Shown here: positions 1-5,906 of the stretch, one piece after another
Layout of the letters: the number at the start of each line of letters is the position of its first letter
How positions within the stretch are numbered: position 1 is the first letter of the stretch
Assembly (NCBI GenBank): GCA_020431945.1
Contig: JAGQHH010000282.1
Coordinates: forward strand, 1-8,901
Length of the DNA stretch: 8,901 nucleotides
Source: Cyanobacteria bacterium HKST-UBA02
GTDB lineage: Bacteria > Cyanobacteriota > Vampirovibrionia > Obscuribacterales > Obscuribacteraceae
Direction of reading: 5' to 3'
The notes under the pieces: generated by a model
What the model was told of the DNA's origin: nothing
The model's database searches: none
What the model saw: the letters and a program-made list of their open reading frames with translations, nothing else
Program-made: the position numbers and the translations under genes

Positions 1-483
1 AGCAACGGCGGGCTCCTGGTCGGCGCCTGCATGACCCAGAGACCCGACCTTTTCGCCGCCGCCTGTCCGGCAGTGGGCGTCATGGATATGCTGCGCTTCC
101 ACAAGTTCACCATCGGCTGGGGCTGGACCTCCGACTATGGAAGCGCCGACGAGGAGAAGTATTTCGATACTCTTCTTTCTTATTCGCCCCTGCACAATTT
201 GAAAGAAGGTACTGCCTATCCGGCGACCCTGATCACCACCGCCGATCACGATGACCGGGTAGTACCGGCCCACAGCTTCAAGTTCGCCGCCGCTCTGCAA
301 AAAGCGCACCATGGTGAAGCGCCTGTCCTCATCCGCATCGAGACCAAGGCCGGTCACGGCGCGGGTAAGCCCACCAGCAAGATCATCGAGGAGACAAGCG
401 ACATCCTGGCCTTTCTCACCAGAGTCCTGTCCTTCGAAGATGAGGCTCTCGCCTCTATGGGGAGTAAGACGAGCACCAACTGA
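1..483 (+). CDS. Prolyl oligopeptidase (S9A family), C-terminal fragment
   Basis: This is the last 160 codons of a serine peptidase that cleaves short peptides after proline; the beta-propeller and the start lie left of the window. The reading frame is open from base 1 and begins [10 protein letters not shown], which matches the family nucleophile block GGSNGGLL, so codon 1 is the catalytic serine. The other two triad residues are visible: Asp at fragment residue 84 in DHDDRVVP (bases 250-252) and His at residue 119 in KAGHGAGKP (bases 355-357). The Arg of DDR, known in the family to bind substrate, is also present. The stop is TGA at 481-483. About 25 residues follow the last conserved helix, a short tail not needed for catalysis. 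No signal peptide can be judged. The gene converges on the minus-strand gene ending at 606, and no T-rich plus-strand terminator is seen after it. Family assignment is very secure; cellular location is unknown. Confidence 0.94.
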   Translation, partial: SNGGLLVGACMTQRPDLFAAACPAVGVMDMLRFHKFTIGWGWTSDYGSADEEKYFDTLLSYSPLHNLKEGTAYPATLITTADHDDRVVPAHSFKFAAALQKAHHGEAPVLIRIETKAGHGAGKPTSKIIEETSDILAFLTRVLSFEDEALASMGSKTSTN

Positions 484-554
484 GCGAGCCCCTGATGGGC
501 GTCTATTGTCCGAGCGAAGAGCTTTACTATATGCCAGCGTATTTAATCATGGAA

Positions 555-593
555 GAAAAAGCTCCCCGGGTCATTGCTGATTGCCGGGGAGCT
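555..593 (-). terminator. Rho-independent terminator of the minus-strand exported-protein/thioredoxin operon
   Basis: A perfect 10-bp stem AGCTCCCCGG (560-569) / CCGGGGAGCT (584-593) encloses a 14-nt loop. Read on the minus strand, it begins 12 nt after the TAG stop at 606-608 and is followed directly by TTTTTC (complement of 555-560), so it fits an intrinsic terminator for that strand. On the plus strand the stem is followed by CAAAGAC with no T-run, so it is unlikely to stop the peptidase transcript. Confidence 0.85.
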
Positions 594-605
594 CAAAGAC
601 AGAAA

Positions 606-1430
606 CTAGCGCTTGATTCTGCGGTCAGGCTCGATGCCGTCCGGGATGGACGGGTCGTCGCCGGGTGCGTACTCCGTCAGGCGCGCAGCATCCACCGGCG
701 AGCTCAGCCTGTCTCCGGGCTCTGTGGTAGAGATCGAGCCGTCGCTGCGAACATTGTCGCAACGGTCGACTTTGTTTCCAGTCACATAGAGACGGCGTGA
801 TTGCTTGCCGGGAAGAGGCTCTTCCACCATGACCAGCACATAGCCGCTCACTCCGGATACCCATCGCTGCTTGTAAGCGACCGCCCCCTGCCCATCATAG
901 ACAGTGACATTCATCTCGCCGGAAGCATCGAACACCCGGTGCACCCGCAGGCGACCGGAGGTATCGTAGTAGTCGACCTGCCGCTGCGACGGACCGGACC
1001 CTGACTGCGTAATCACGCTGCGGGTCCAGAGGGTCTTGCCGTCGCTGCGGTAAACGGTCTGCTCGATTCGACCTTTCTCGATCCTGGTGAGCCGGGCAAT
1101 ACCCTTGCCGTCGGCGGTGAAAAGCTTGACAGTGGAGGCGCCTCCGGTATCGGTAAGGACTTCCGCCTTGATCACGCCACCGGGAAGATACTCCTGGACC
1201 TTTACCGAGCCGTTCTTGTAATGCACGGTGGTGCGGAAAAGAGTATCGCCGAGAAACTCGTTCGAGCGAGTCACCTCACCAGCACCGGTATCAGGCTCGA
1301 CCGCCTCGACTCGTCGGAAGCTGTTGAAATTGTCGAAGCGTCCCTGCGCGTTTGCCAGTGGCACAGACATCAGAGCCACGACAACGGCAGGCAGGGCCAT
1401 CATCAGGACCCTTCTCAAATACTTGCGCAT
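606..1430 (-). CDS. Exported protein with repeated YD/MORN-like beta-hairpin units, function unknown
   Basis: The product is 274 residues and I do not recognise a named family. The N-terminus is a typical Sec signal peptide: basic MRKYLRR, a hydrophobic core at residues 8-25, and a likely cleavage ANA|QG after Ala28. The mature part (about 69-190) repeats a short pattern, aromatic-x-x-x-Gly followed by a beta strand: YKNGSVK, YLPGGVIK, FTADGKG, YRSDGKT, YDTSGRL, FDASGEM and YDGQGAV. This resembles the hairpin repeats of YD/RHS or MORN-2-like (YwqK-type) proteins, but it is not a match to a defined family. The C-terminus (after 230) is polar and proline/aspartate-rich. A single cysteine remains in the mature protein (residue 224). 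The ATG at 1428-1430 has an AAGGGAGT Shine-Dalgarno site about 8 nt upstream. It lies 23 bp behind the thioredoxin stop on the same strand, so the two are probably co-transcribed. A structural or adhesive envelope role is only a guess. Confidence 0.82.
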   Translation of the reverse strand: MRKYLRRVLMMALPAVVVALMSVPLANAQGRFDNFNSFRRVEAVEPDTGAGEVTRSNEFLGDTLFRTTVHYKNGSVKVQEYLPGGVIKAEVLTDTGGASTVKLFTADGKGIARLTRIEKGRIEQTVYRSDGKTLWTRSVITQSGSGPSQRQVDYYDTSGRLRVHRVFDASGEMNVTVYDGQGAVAYKQRWVSGVSGYVLVMVEEPLPGKQSRRLYVTGNKVDRCDNVRSDGSISTTEPGDRLSSPVDAARLTEYAPGDDPSIPDGIEPDRRIKR

Positions 1431-1453
1431 CGTCCGGACTCCCTTTCTTGGGC

Positions 1454-1777
1454 TTATTGCAGGCGCAGCACGTAAGACCGTAGCTGAGCCAGGCTGAGAA
1501 GTCCGGCATGCTGGTCCACGACCTCGCCGTCCTTCATGAAGAGAATGGTGGGCAGGCCGCGGACCTGGTAAGCGTCAGCGAGCTTCGAATTCTCGTCGAC
1601 ATTGACCTTGACGATCTTCACCGAACCGGCGAATTCGACAGCGAGCTTGTCCAGCTCGGGCGCCAGACGACGGCAGGGTCCGCACCAGGGCGCATAGAAA
1701 TCCAGAACCACCGGAATGTCGGATTCCACGACAACCGACGGAAAATTCGATTCATCCACATGGATCACTTGACTCAT
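1454..1777 (-). CDS. trxA: Thioredoxin
   Basis: This is a 107-residue cytosolic dithiol-disulfide oxidoreductase of the usual bacterial thioredoxin length. The active site WCGPC is at residues 31-35 in the context LDFYAPWCGPCR. Also visible are the buried Asp26, the kink Pro40 and the cis-Pro76 in RGLPT that faces the active site. These features indicate a reductase-type thioredoxin, normally kept reduced by thioredoxin reductase; no reductase gene is in the window. The frame is open upstream to 1969, but that extension is not thioredoxin-like. The ATG at 1775-1777 has AGGGG 7 nt upstream (1785-1789) and gives the canonical N-terminus. There is no signal peptide or lipobox, so it is a cytoplasmic protein. 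It is the first gene of a probable two-gene unit with the exported repeat protein 23 bp downstream. The 5' leader contains an unusual long inverted repeat, described separately. Confidence 0.97.
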   Translation of the reverse strand: MSQVIHVDESNFPSVVVESDIPVVLDFYAPWCGPCRRLAPELDKLAVEFAGSVKIVKVNVDENSKLADAYQVRGLPTILFMKDGEVVDQHAGLLSLAQLRSYVLRLQ

Positions 1778-1808
1778 TTTGATTCCCCTAAAGACACGTT
1801 GTTGAGGG

Positions 1809-1899
1809 TCGAAAAGCCAGTCATACGCAAGCGAACTCGGGCAACCGATGAGATCGGAAGCGGCCGGGATGAGACTTGAGTGATTAAAAGGCTTTTCGA
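1809..1899 (-). repeat. Long-range inverted repeat in the thioredoxin leader
   Basis: TCGAAAAGCC (1809-1818) is the exact reverse complement of GGCTTTTCGA (1890-1899), with 71 nt between the arms. If thioredoxin is transcribed from upstream of 1900, the leader RNA could close into a 10-bp stem that brackets a smaller hairpin at 1845-1857. The inner arm ends about 31 nt before the start codon, so it does not cover the ribosome binding site. It could be a structured leader, a paired operator, or chance. Confidence 0.35.
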
Positions 1900-2197
1900 A
1901 AAACAGGAATAAGTTACGGAACGAACAAAATGCTCCTGAAGTGAAACTGATCCAGGAAGACAGGATCAATGAAAAGAGCCGTGGCTAAAGCTATGTAACA
2001 GGAGCGGCCCTAGCGCAAAAAATAAAGGCAATGTATAAGCAAGGACCCAGCCCCTCTTGGAAAACATCCCCCACATATCCAGGCGCCTTACAAACAAAGG
2101 CTTCAGCGAGACACTTACATATACAAAAACCAGGAAAGGTTGCCAGAAGCTAGCGCGAAGGCAGACCTCTCTCAACTATCCCATAGCAATTTGCAGG

Positions 2198-2206
2198 TGC
2201 TAAACT
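2198..2206 (+). promoter_or_regulatory. Possible extended -10 promoter of the membrane-protein gene
   Basis: TGC-TAAACT fits the extended -10 pattern TGn-TATAAT (4 of 6 in the hexamer) and lies 39 bp before the start codon, which would give a leader of about 30 nt. No credible -35 box sits 17 bp upstream (ATCCCA). This is a weak call based on pattern alone. Confidence 0.3.
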
Positions 2207-2244
2207 TGCCCTGGCATGCGGCTTTCTGACTCTCCGAGGAAAAT

Positions 2245-2871
2245 ATGATGCAAGTGCGACGGCAAGCAAGAAACAATTTCGGCCTGGCTACCTGGGCCAA
2301 GTGGCTGATTGGAGTCCTGATCGGCCTGTTCATACTGACCATCGGGGGTCTCGGCCTGGGCGCCCTGTTCGTATGGAACTTCGCCTCCCAGGCAACCAAT
2401 CCGGAAGCCGCTCAGAAGGTGGCAGCCAGCATTCTGGTGCTCGACAAACCCCTGGGGGAAGACTACAAATACACCATGGGTCTCGAAATCCCCGGGCTCT
2501 TTTCCCTGGCCTCGGTAGAGGACGAAACAAGCAAAGTCACATACTCTTTCATCAAGATGAAAGCCGAAAAAGAGGGAGTCACTGCCGAAGAGATGGTTGA
2601 GCAGATCGCCAGCCGGGTTCCAACCGGATCCGGAGAAACCAGCTCGATGACCGTTCAAGGCAAAGGAACCATGCAGGTTGCCGGAATCGAGATGCCGTAT
2701 CTCACCGGCGTGCTCTCTTCGAAGAACAGCGATATGCCTGCCCTGCTCGGTTGTCTGATGCCCAGCAATGACAAAGTATTCCTGCTCATGGCCCTGAACA
2801 GCTATAGCGAGAGTCCCATCGATGTCGAGGCAGCCGGAGCCTTTTTCAGCCGGATCAAAGCTTTCAAGTAA
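2245..2871 (+). CDS. Single-pass membrane protein of unknown function
   Basis: The product is 208 residues and of no family I recognise. A short basic N-terminus (MMQVRRQARNN) is followed by one long glycine/leucine/isoleucine-rich membrane segment at about residues 20-45. The remaining ~160 residues form a soluble domain which, by the positive-inside rule, should face the periplasm or cell exterior. That domain looks like a mixed alpha/beta fold with no metal- or catalysis-type signature and has only one cysteine (Cys170). It ends in an amphipathic helix, AAGAFFSRIKAFK. Two ATGs are adjacent: the GAGGA site at 2236-2240 is 4 nt from the first (2245) and a better 7 nt from the second (2248), so translation may begin at 2248. 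The gene stands alone between 467-bp and 385-bp gaps. A 228-codon frame on the other strand (2200-2886) is its shadow. Confidence 0.8.
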   Translation: MMQVRRQARNNFGLATWAKWLIGVLIGLFILTIGGLGLGALFVWNFASQATNPEAAQKVAASILVLDKPLGEDYKYTMGLEIPGLFSLASVEDETSKVTYSFIKMKAEKEGVTAEEMVEQIASRVPTGSGETSSMTVQGKGTMQVAGIEMPYLTGVLSSKNSDMPALLGCLMPSNDKVFLLMALNSYSESPIDVEAAGAFFSRIKAFK

Positions 2872-3256
2872 AGAAGCAGTAGTCAAGCGAGATTCTCACA
2901 GTACTGCGCTAGCTGCCCAATAGGCAACGATTATCGAACCGCCGGCGGTGCGTTCCCGGCCAAACGCCTGTGTTGCCTGCTTTTGCATTGTTGTCAAGAA
3001 CAAACAACAAAGCCACAACCACTCCAAACCCTTGACTACCACCTTATCTCCTGAGGATCGGGTGTTCTAGTTTCTAGTTGTCATTTTTATTTTTTGAATT
3101 CAGGACTTAAACCCCAAGTACTCATCTAAACCAGCGTTCTCATCTTTTCCCCCGACCAGTGGTCCGGCGGGAGAAGTTCAAGGAAGCAGTGCGTATGGAT
3201 ACTGGCGGGTTGGAGCTGTACCTGAAGTTTTCAACAACGAGAAAAAGGAAACCAAG
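2872..3256. other. Intergenic region before the HAD hydrolase gene
   Basis: This is 385 bp without a supported gene. No T-run terminator follows the membrane-protein stop. Short dyads are present: ACCGCCGGCGGT (2938-2949, perfect 12-bp palindrome), TTGTTGT-9 nt-ACAACAA (2988-3010), and GACCA-G-TGGTC (3154-3164), the last 93 bp before the HAD start. A TTGACT (3033-3038) resembles a -35 box, but no -10 stands 16-18 bp after it. A T-rich patch lies at 3081-3097. Dyads of this size are expected by chance, so none is called a regulatory site. Confidence 0.5.
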
Positions 3257-4102
3257 ATGAGAAAGAACTGCCACACTCCCGAGCGCAACATGTGTGCTCC
3301 GGGTGGCAAGATCGCTGCCTTGTTTGTTGACATTGACGGGACGGTAATGGAGTGCCAGAAGTACTTCGACTCCGCCGTCAACGAGTTTGCGACGCTCATG
3401 GCGCTCTGCGGCTTCGACAAGAAAATCGCCCGCCAGACCCTCGAGCAGTCATATTACGGCTCCATGCCTCACCGCGGCTTCGAACGCGAGAATTTCGGCA
3501 AGGCCATCGCTGAAGCCTACGGAATCCTGTGCAAGACCTACGGAAAGCGCCGGAACCGGGAAGTGGCACTGATCTGCCAGCGTATCGGCAGCGCCCCCTT
3601 CTTCAACCAGCCGGAGCTCTTTCCGCATGCTCTGCCGGTTCTCACCCGCGCTCGCCACAACTTCCTCATCGTCGCCGTGACGGTTGGAAGCCGGGAAGCG
3701 CAGAAGTACAAGATCCGTCAGGGCGGTCTCGCTTCGGTCTTCGACGACATCATCATCACCCTCAACGAGAACAAGGCTGAGCTGGTCGGTGAGTATATCG
3801 AAGACCTGGATGTGCACTCGCACTACTCCGCCTTCATCGGCAACAGCGTCCGCTCGGATGGGGCTGCCCTGGCGAAGACCAACTTCGTCTACCTGCCCCT
3901 TGAGACCAGCCTCGCCGGACCCAATGACAGGTTCCCGGAGAGCAAGTTCCGTCTCTTCCGCTCGGGCAACTGGCTGGAAGTCGAGGAGCGTGTGATCAAC
4001 AGGCTGATCCGTCGCAAGCGTAACGCCAGCAATGTCGATTTCAGCGCCGGCGCGGACAACCCGTGCGAAGCCATGGACAACATGGACGAGCACTCCGCCT
4101 GA
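3257..4102 (+). CDS. HAD-superfamily phosphohydrolase (putative phosphatase)
   Basis: The product is a 281-residue soluble protein with all four HAD motifs. Motif I is DIDGT with nucleophile Asp25 and acid/base Asp27. Motif II is probably Thr142 in VAVTVGS. Motif III is probably Lys173 in NENKAEL. Motif IV is GNSVRSD, with Asn196 in place of the first acid and Asp201 as the second Mg ligand. The roughly 100 residues between motifs I and II form a helical C1-type cap (about 38-125), so it probably acts on a small phosphorylated metabolite; the substrate cannot be told. The start ATG has AAGGA 7 nt upstream (3245-3249). A later Met12 has no ribosome site. The 17 residues before the first strand contain two cysteines (5 and 13). 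The last 30 residues are an acidic, low-complexity tail. The gene is monocistronic by layout, ending in a strong terminator 10 bp after the stop. It converges on the helical-protein gene. Confidence 0.9.
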   Translation: MRKNCHTPERNMCAPGGKIAALFVDIDGTVMECQKYFDSAVNEFATLMALCGFDKKIARQTLEQSYYGSMPHRGFERENFGKAIAEAYGILCKTYGKRRNREVALICQRIGSAPFFNQPELFPHALPVLTRARHNFLIVAVTVGSREAQKYKIRQGGLASVFDDIIITLNENKAELVGEYIEDLDVHSHYSAFIGNSVRSDGAALAKTNFVYLPLETSLAGPNDRFPESKFRLFRSGNWLEVEERVINRLIRRKRNASNVDFSAGADNPCEAMDNMDEHSA

Positions 4103-4111
4103 GCCAACCTG

Positions 4112-4164
4112 AAAACAGTGGACCCAAACCGGCTTTTGCCGGCGAAGGTCCACTGTTTTCTTTT
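4112..4164 (+). terminator. Two-tier Rho-independent terminator after the HAD gene
   Basis: A perfect 13-bp outer stem (4112-4124 with 4147-4159, AAAACAGTGGACC / GGTCCACTGTTTT) encloses a 5-bp inner stem, CCGGC-TTTT-GCCGG (4129-4142). It runs into TTTTCTTTT (4156-4164). It starts 10 nt after the HAD stop. Because the left arm begins with AAAA, the element also ends in a U-run when read on the minus strand and could act in both directions, as a second barrier for the convergent gene. Confidence 0.92.
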
Positions 4165-4204
4165 CTGAATATCTTCTCTTATATGTACTAGTATTTTTCA
4201 AAAC

Positions 4205-4241
4205 GAAAAAATCGGGACCGAATGATCAGTTCGGTCCCGAT
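4205..4241 (-). terminator. Rho-independent terminator of the helical-protein gene
   Basis: A perfect 12-bp stem ATCGGGACCGAA (4211-4222) / TTCGGTCCCGAT (4230-4241) has a 7-nt loop. On the minus strand it begins 5 nt after the TGA stop at 4247-4249 and is followed by TTTTTT (complement of 4205-4210). On the plus strand it is followed by CGGAATCAC, with no T-run, so it is a one-way minus-strand terminator. Confidence 0.92.
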
Positions 4242-4246
4242 CGGAA

Positions 4247-5470
4247 TCACTTCAAGCGCCCGGCGATTTCTTCAAACCGGGCTTCCAGGGTAGCTTTTCC
4301 CCGTCCATCCGAGATATCGTCCTGAACCTCCTGGTAGACGGCTGACAGACGCCGGCCTGCTTCTCTGATGAGCACATCGGCTTCCAGACAGAGAAGGATC
4401 GCAAGACGGCGAGTGAAGAGCTTCTCGCAGGTTGCTCTATGATCGCGCTCGATCTCGCCGTCCAGAGCTTCGGTCTCCGCTGCCGCGTTTAAGAGACCTT
4501 CGACCACTTCCAGACGAGCACTCTCCGCCTTCATGACCGCCAGAAGCACTGCGCTCCTGGACTTCTCGTAAGCCAGACGGCTCTGCTCCTGGCGCTGGCG
4601 GCTCTCGAGAGGCGGGAAGTCGCTCAGTCCCGCATCCAGGACCTCCACGAGACGTCGGGCGTAGTCGCGCTCTTTGAGCGTGGACTTCTCGCCTCTACGA
4701 AACTGCTCGGCGGCCCGGTCTGCGGCTCCCAACTGGCCCCTGAGCTCCTTCAACAAGGACGGTAGAGCAGCCAGATGCGGATGCTCACCACCAGCAGTAT
4801 CAACGAAAGCAAGACCGGCGATCCGCCGCATCTCCCGAACGCCTGCGTCTTCGCCCAGTACTTCCGGGGAGACGACCGGTCTACAAGTATAGAGTCCTTT
4901 CAGGCTGGTGCTCAGGGTCATCGCCCGGCACTTGCGCTGCGGTCTCTTGTCCAGATACTTGATCAGGGAGGCGAATGCCTTCTTGAGCGCCACCAGACTG
5001 AAGTGATCGCGATCCATGTCCAGGGGACAGGGCATAGAGCCTTCGTAGGATGGACTGGCTGCTGCCACTTCATCGGCGGCGAGAAGAGCGGCGATGATCA
5101 CGGTTCGCCATTCGGAGCCGGGTGCCAGAACAACAGGATCGGAGAGCACGGCGACGAGACGTTTCTCGATGGCGAGAATGCGATCCCGCACACCACGAAG
5201 CTCATGCCGCCGGGAGTGATAACAGTAATAAACCGACTGATGCCTGAGCATGCACTCGAGACGTCGAGCCGAAACGATCTCGAGCCCGAGCTCATTGCCC
5301 AGATTCTGCTCGATGAGCTCGGTCCAGGCCGATGGCGCTATCTCGGCATCAGTCTGCTTGCACTCGTCGACGAGACCAGCGAGGACGGTATGCAACCGGG
5401 TCGCCTCTTCGACCTGAGCGGCAAGCTCGCTCAGAAGCAAATAAAAATCATTACTCTGGGTGCGACTCAT
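4247..5470 (-). CDS. Unrecognised large alpha-helical protein
   Basis: The product is 407 residues, with no family I can name. It has no signal peptide or membrane segment, so it is probably cytoplasmic. Composition is strongly helical (Ala, Leu, Glu, Arg), with few glycines outside short linkers. The likely layout is an N-terminal helical block (1-115), a middle block with an aromatic/cysteine-bearing stretch YYCYHSRRHELRG (81-93) and a central region around 143-225, then a long run of charged helices (about 235-385). Within the last, residues 287-345 look capable of coiled coil. Seven cysteines are scattered without a zinc-ribbon or CxxC pattern. No nuclease, ATPase or helix-turn-helix motif is visible. 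The ATG at 5468-5470 has AGAGGAG 9 nt upstream (5480-5486). It ends in its own terminator, stands 436 bp behind the HD hydrolase gene on the same strand, and is probably expressed alone. Long plus-strand frames across it are shadows. The gene is real by start, terminator and coding bias; the function is unknown. Confidence 0.85.
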   Translation of the reverse strand: MSRTQSNDFYLLLSELAAQVEEATRLHTVLAGLVDECKQTDAEIAPSAWTELIEQNLGNELGLEIVSARRLECMLRHQSVYYCYHSRRHELRGVRDRILAIEKRLVAVLSDPVVLAPGSEWRTVIIAALLAADEVAAASPSYEGSMPCPLDMDRDHFSLVALKKAFASLIKYLDKRPQRKCRAMTLSTSLKGLYTCRPVVSPEVLGEDAGVREMRRIAGLAFVDTAGGEHPHLAALPSLLKELRGQLGAADRAAEQFRRGEKSTLKERDYARRLVEVLDAGLSDFPPLESRQRQEQSRLAYEKSRSAVLLAVMKAESARLEVVEGLLNAAAETEALDGEIERDHRATCEKLFTRRLAILLCLEADVLIREAGRRLSAVYQEVQDDISDGRGKATLEARFEEIAGRLK

Positions 5471-5906
5471 AGAGCCTGGCTCCTCTTTGTGTTTGCTGAA
5501 AAGGTAATTGCTTGTTTCCGATTACAGATGTTTTCTTGCTTTTCCTGATTCCTCCTATGTTTGATTTCTATTGATCGAGATAAGCCTGGAGCTTATTGCC
5601 GGCCTCGATACCGCTCAAGAAGGATTACGGATTATGCGAAGGTCTATTCCAAGACCACCTAGCGCATCTGCGCTAATTTTTAACCACTCACGCTAACTGT
5701 GGCCAGGACTGAAATGCCAGCCACAGCCATGATTCGAGCCAGAACATGGACTGATCTGCTTTTATGCCAGCAGGAAAAGACCTGTAACTGTTACAGAGCC
5801 AGGCAAATCGGACTGATCGGAACATATACTATTTATTTTAGTATTGCTTGCCAAAAGAGAAGAGGATAACGACGGGAGAGAAGTGACCCGGGAACCAACC
5901 CGCGGA
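5471..5906. other. Structured intergenic region between helical protein and HD hydrolase
   Basis: These 436 bp hold no supported gene and no clear promoter. They are rich in short inverted repeats: ATAAGC-CTGGA-GCTTAT (5580-5596, flanked by CGAG/CTCG at 5576-5579 and 5604-5607); a tandem GGATTAC-GGATTAT (5622-5635); the paired hairpins at 5641-5675; TGTAAC-T-GTTACA (5783-5795, a perfect 13-bp operator-like dyad); ATACTA-7 nt-TAGTAT (5826-5844); and an imperfect GC-rich hairpin at 5881-5912 that overlaps the HD hydrolase stop but has no U-run on the minus strand. The region must carry the promoter for the minus-strand gene at 5470 and the end of the HD transcript. Confidence 0.55.
5641..5681 (+). 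terminator. Possible plus-strand intrinsic terminator or small-RNA end
   Basis: Two adjacent hairpins, GGTCT-6 nt-AGACC (5641-5656) and TAGCGC-ATCT-GCGCTA (5660-5675), are followed by TTTTT (5677-5681). Read on the plus strand this has the form of a weak intrinsic terminator, but no plus-strand gene precedes it. It might end a small RNA begun within 5471-5640 or be fortuitous. The 16-bp palindrome could equally be a protein-binding site upstream of the gene starting at 5470. Confidence 0.28.

Larger units (their letters stand above)
1778..2244. other. Divergent intergenic region, thioredoxin / membrane protein
   Basis: These 467 bp separate the divergent thioredoxin and membrane-protein genes, so they should hold both promoters. 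No convincing gene is present; a TTG-started 69-codon minus-strand frame (1966-2175) was rejected. Visible structure: the 10-nt inverted repeat at 1809-1818/1890-1899; a small hairpin CCGAT-GAG-ATCGG (1845-1857) inside it; a 10-bp palindrome TTTTCGAAAA (1893-1902); and a dyad TGATCC-9 nt-GGATCA (1948-1968). The stretch is more A-rich on the plus strand than the neighbouring genes. No minus-strand promoter with good -35 and -10 boxes could be picked by eye. Confidence 0.6.

Noticed and set aside
495..800. 101-codon plus-strand frame after the peptidase
   Set aside because: It overlaps the terminator hairpin and the minus-strand exported-protein gene, and has no ribosome site.
1778..1969. N-terminal extension of thioredoxin to 171 residues
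   Set aside because: The extension is unlike thioredoxin and has no well-placed ribosome site, while the internal ATG at 1777 has AGGGG 7 nt upstream and gives the standard 107 residues.
1966..2175. Possible 69-residue hydrophobic minus-strand peptide
   Set aside because: It has a TTG start without a ribosome site and lies in A-rich intergenic DNA. An internal ATG would give only 36 residues with no supporting signal.
2200..2886. 228-codon minus-strand open frame opposite the membrane protein
   Set aside because: It spans the plus-strand gene almost exactly, and its protein has no domain or hydrophobic logic. The plus frame has a ribosome site and a clean membrane segment.
2938..2949. ACCGCCGGCGGT palindrome as an operator
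   Set aside because: It is a single GC-rich palindrome far from any start (308 bp), plausible by chance, with no second copy seen.
3449..4201. 250-codon minus-strand frame opposite the HAD gene
   Set aside because: The HAD motifs prove the plus frame, and this frame runs through the terminator hairpin at 4112-4159. It is a shadow of codon bias.
4775..5548. 257-codon plus-strand frame opposite the helical protein
   Set aside because: It runs past the start and ribosome site of the minus gene, and its protein composition is not family-like. The minus gene has a start, ribosome site and terminator.
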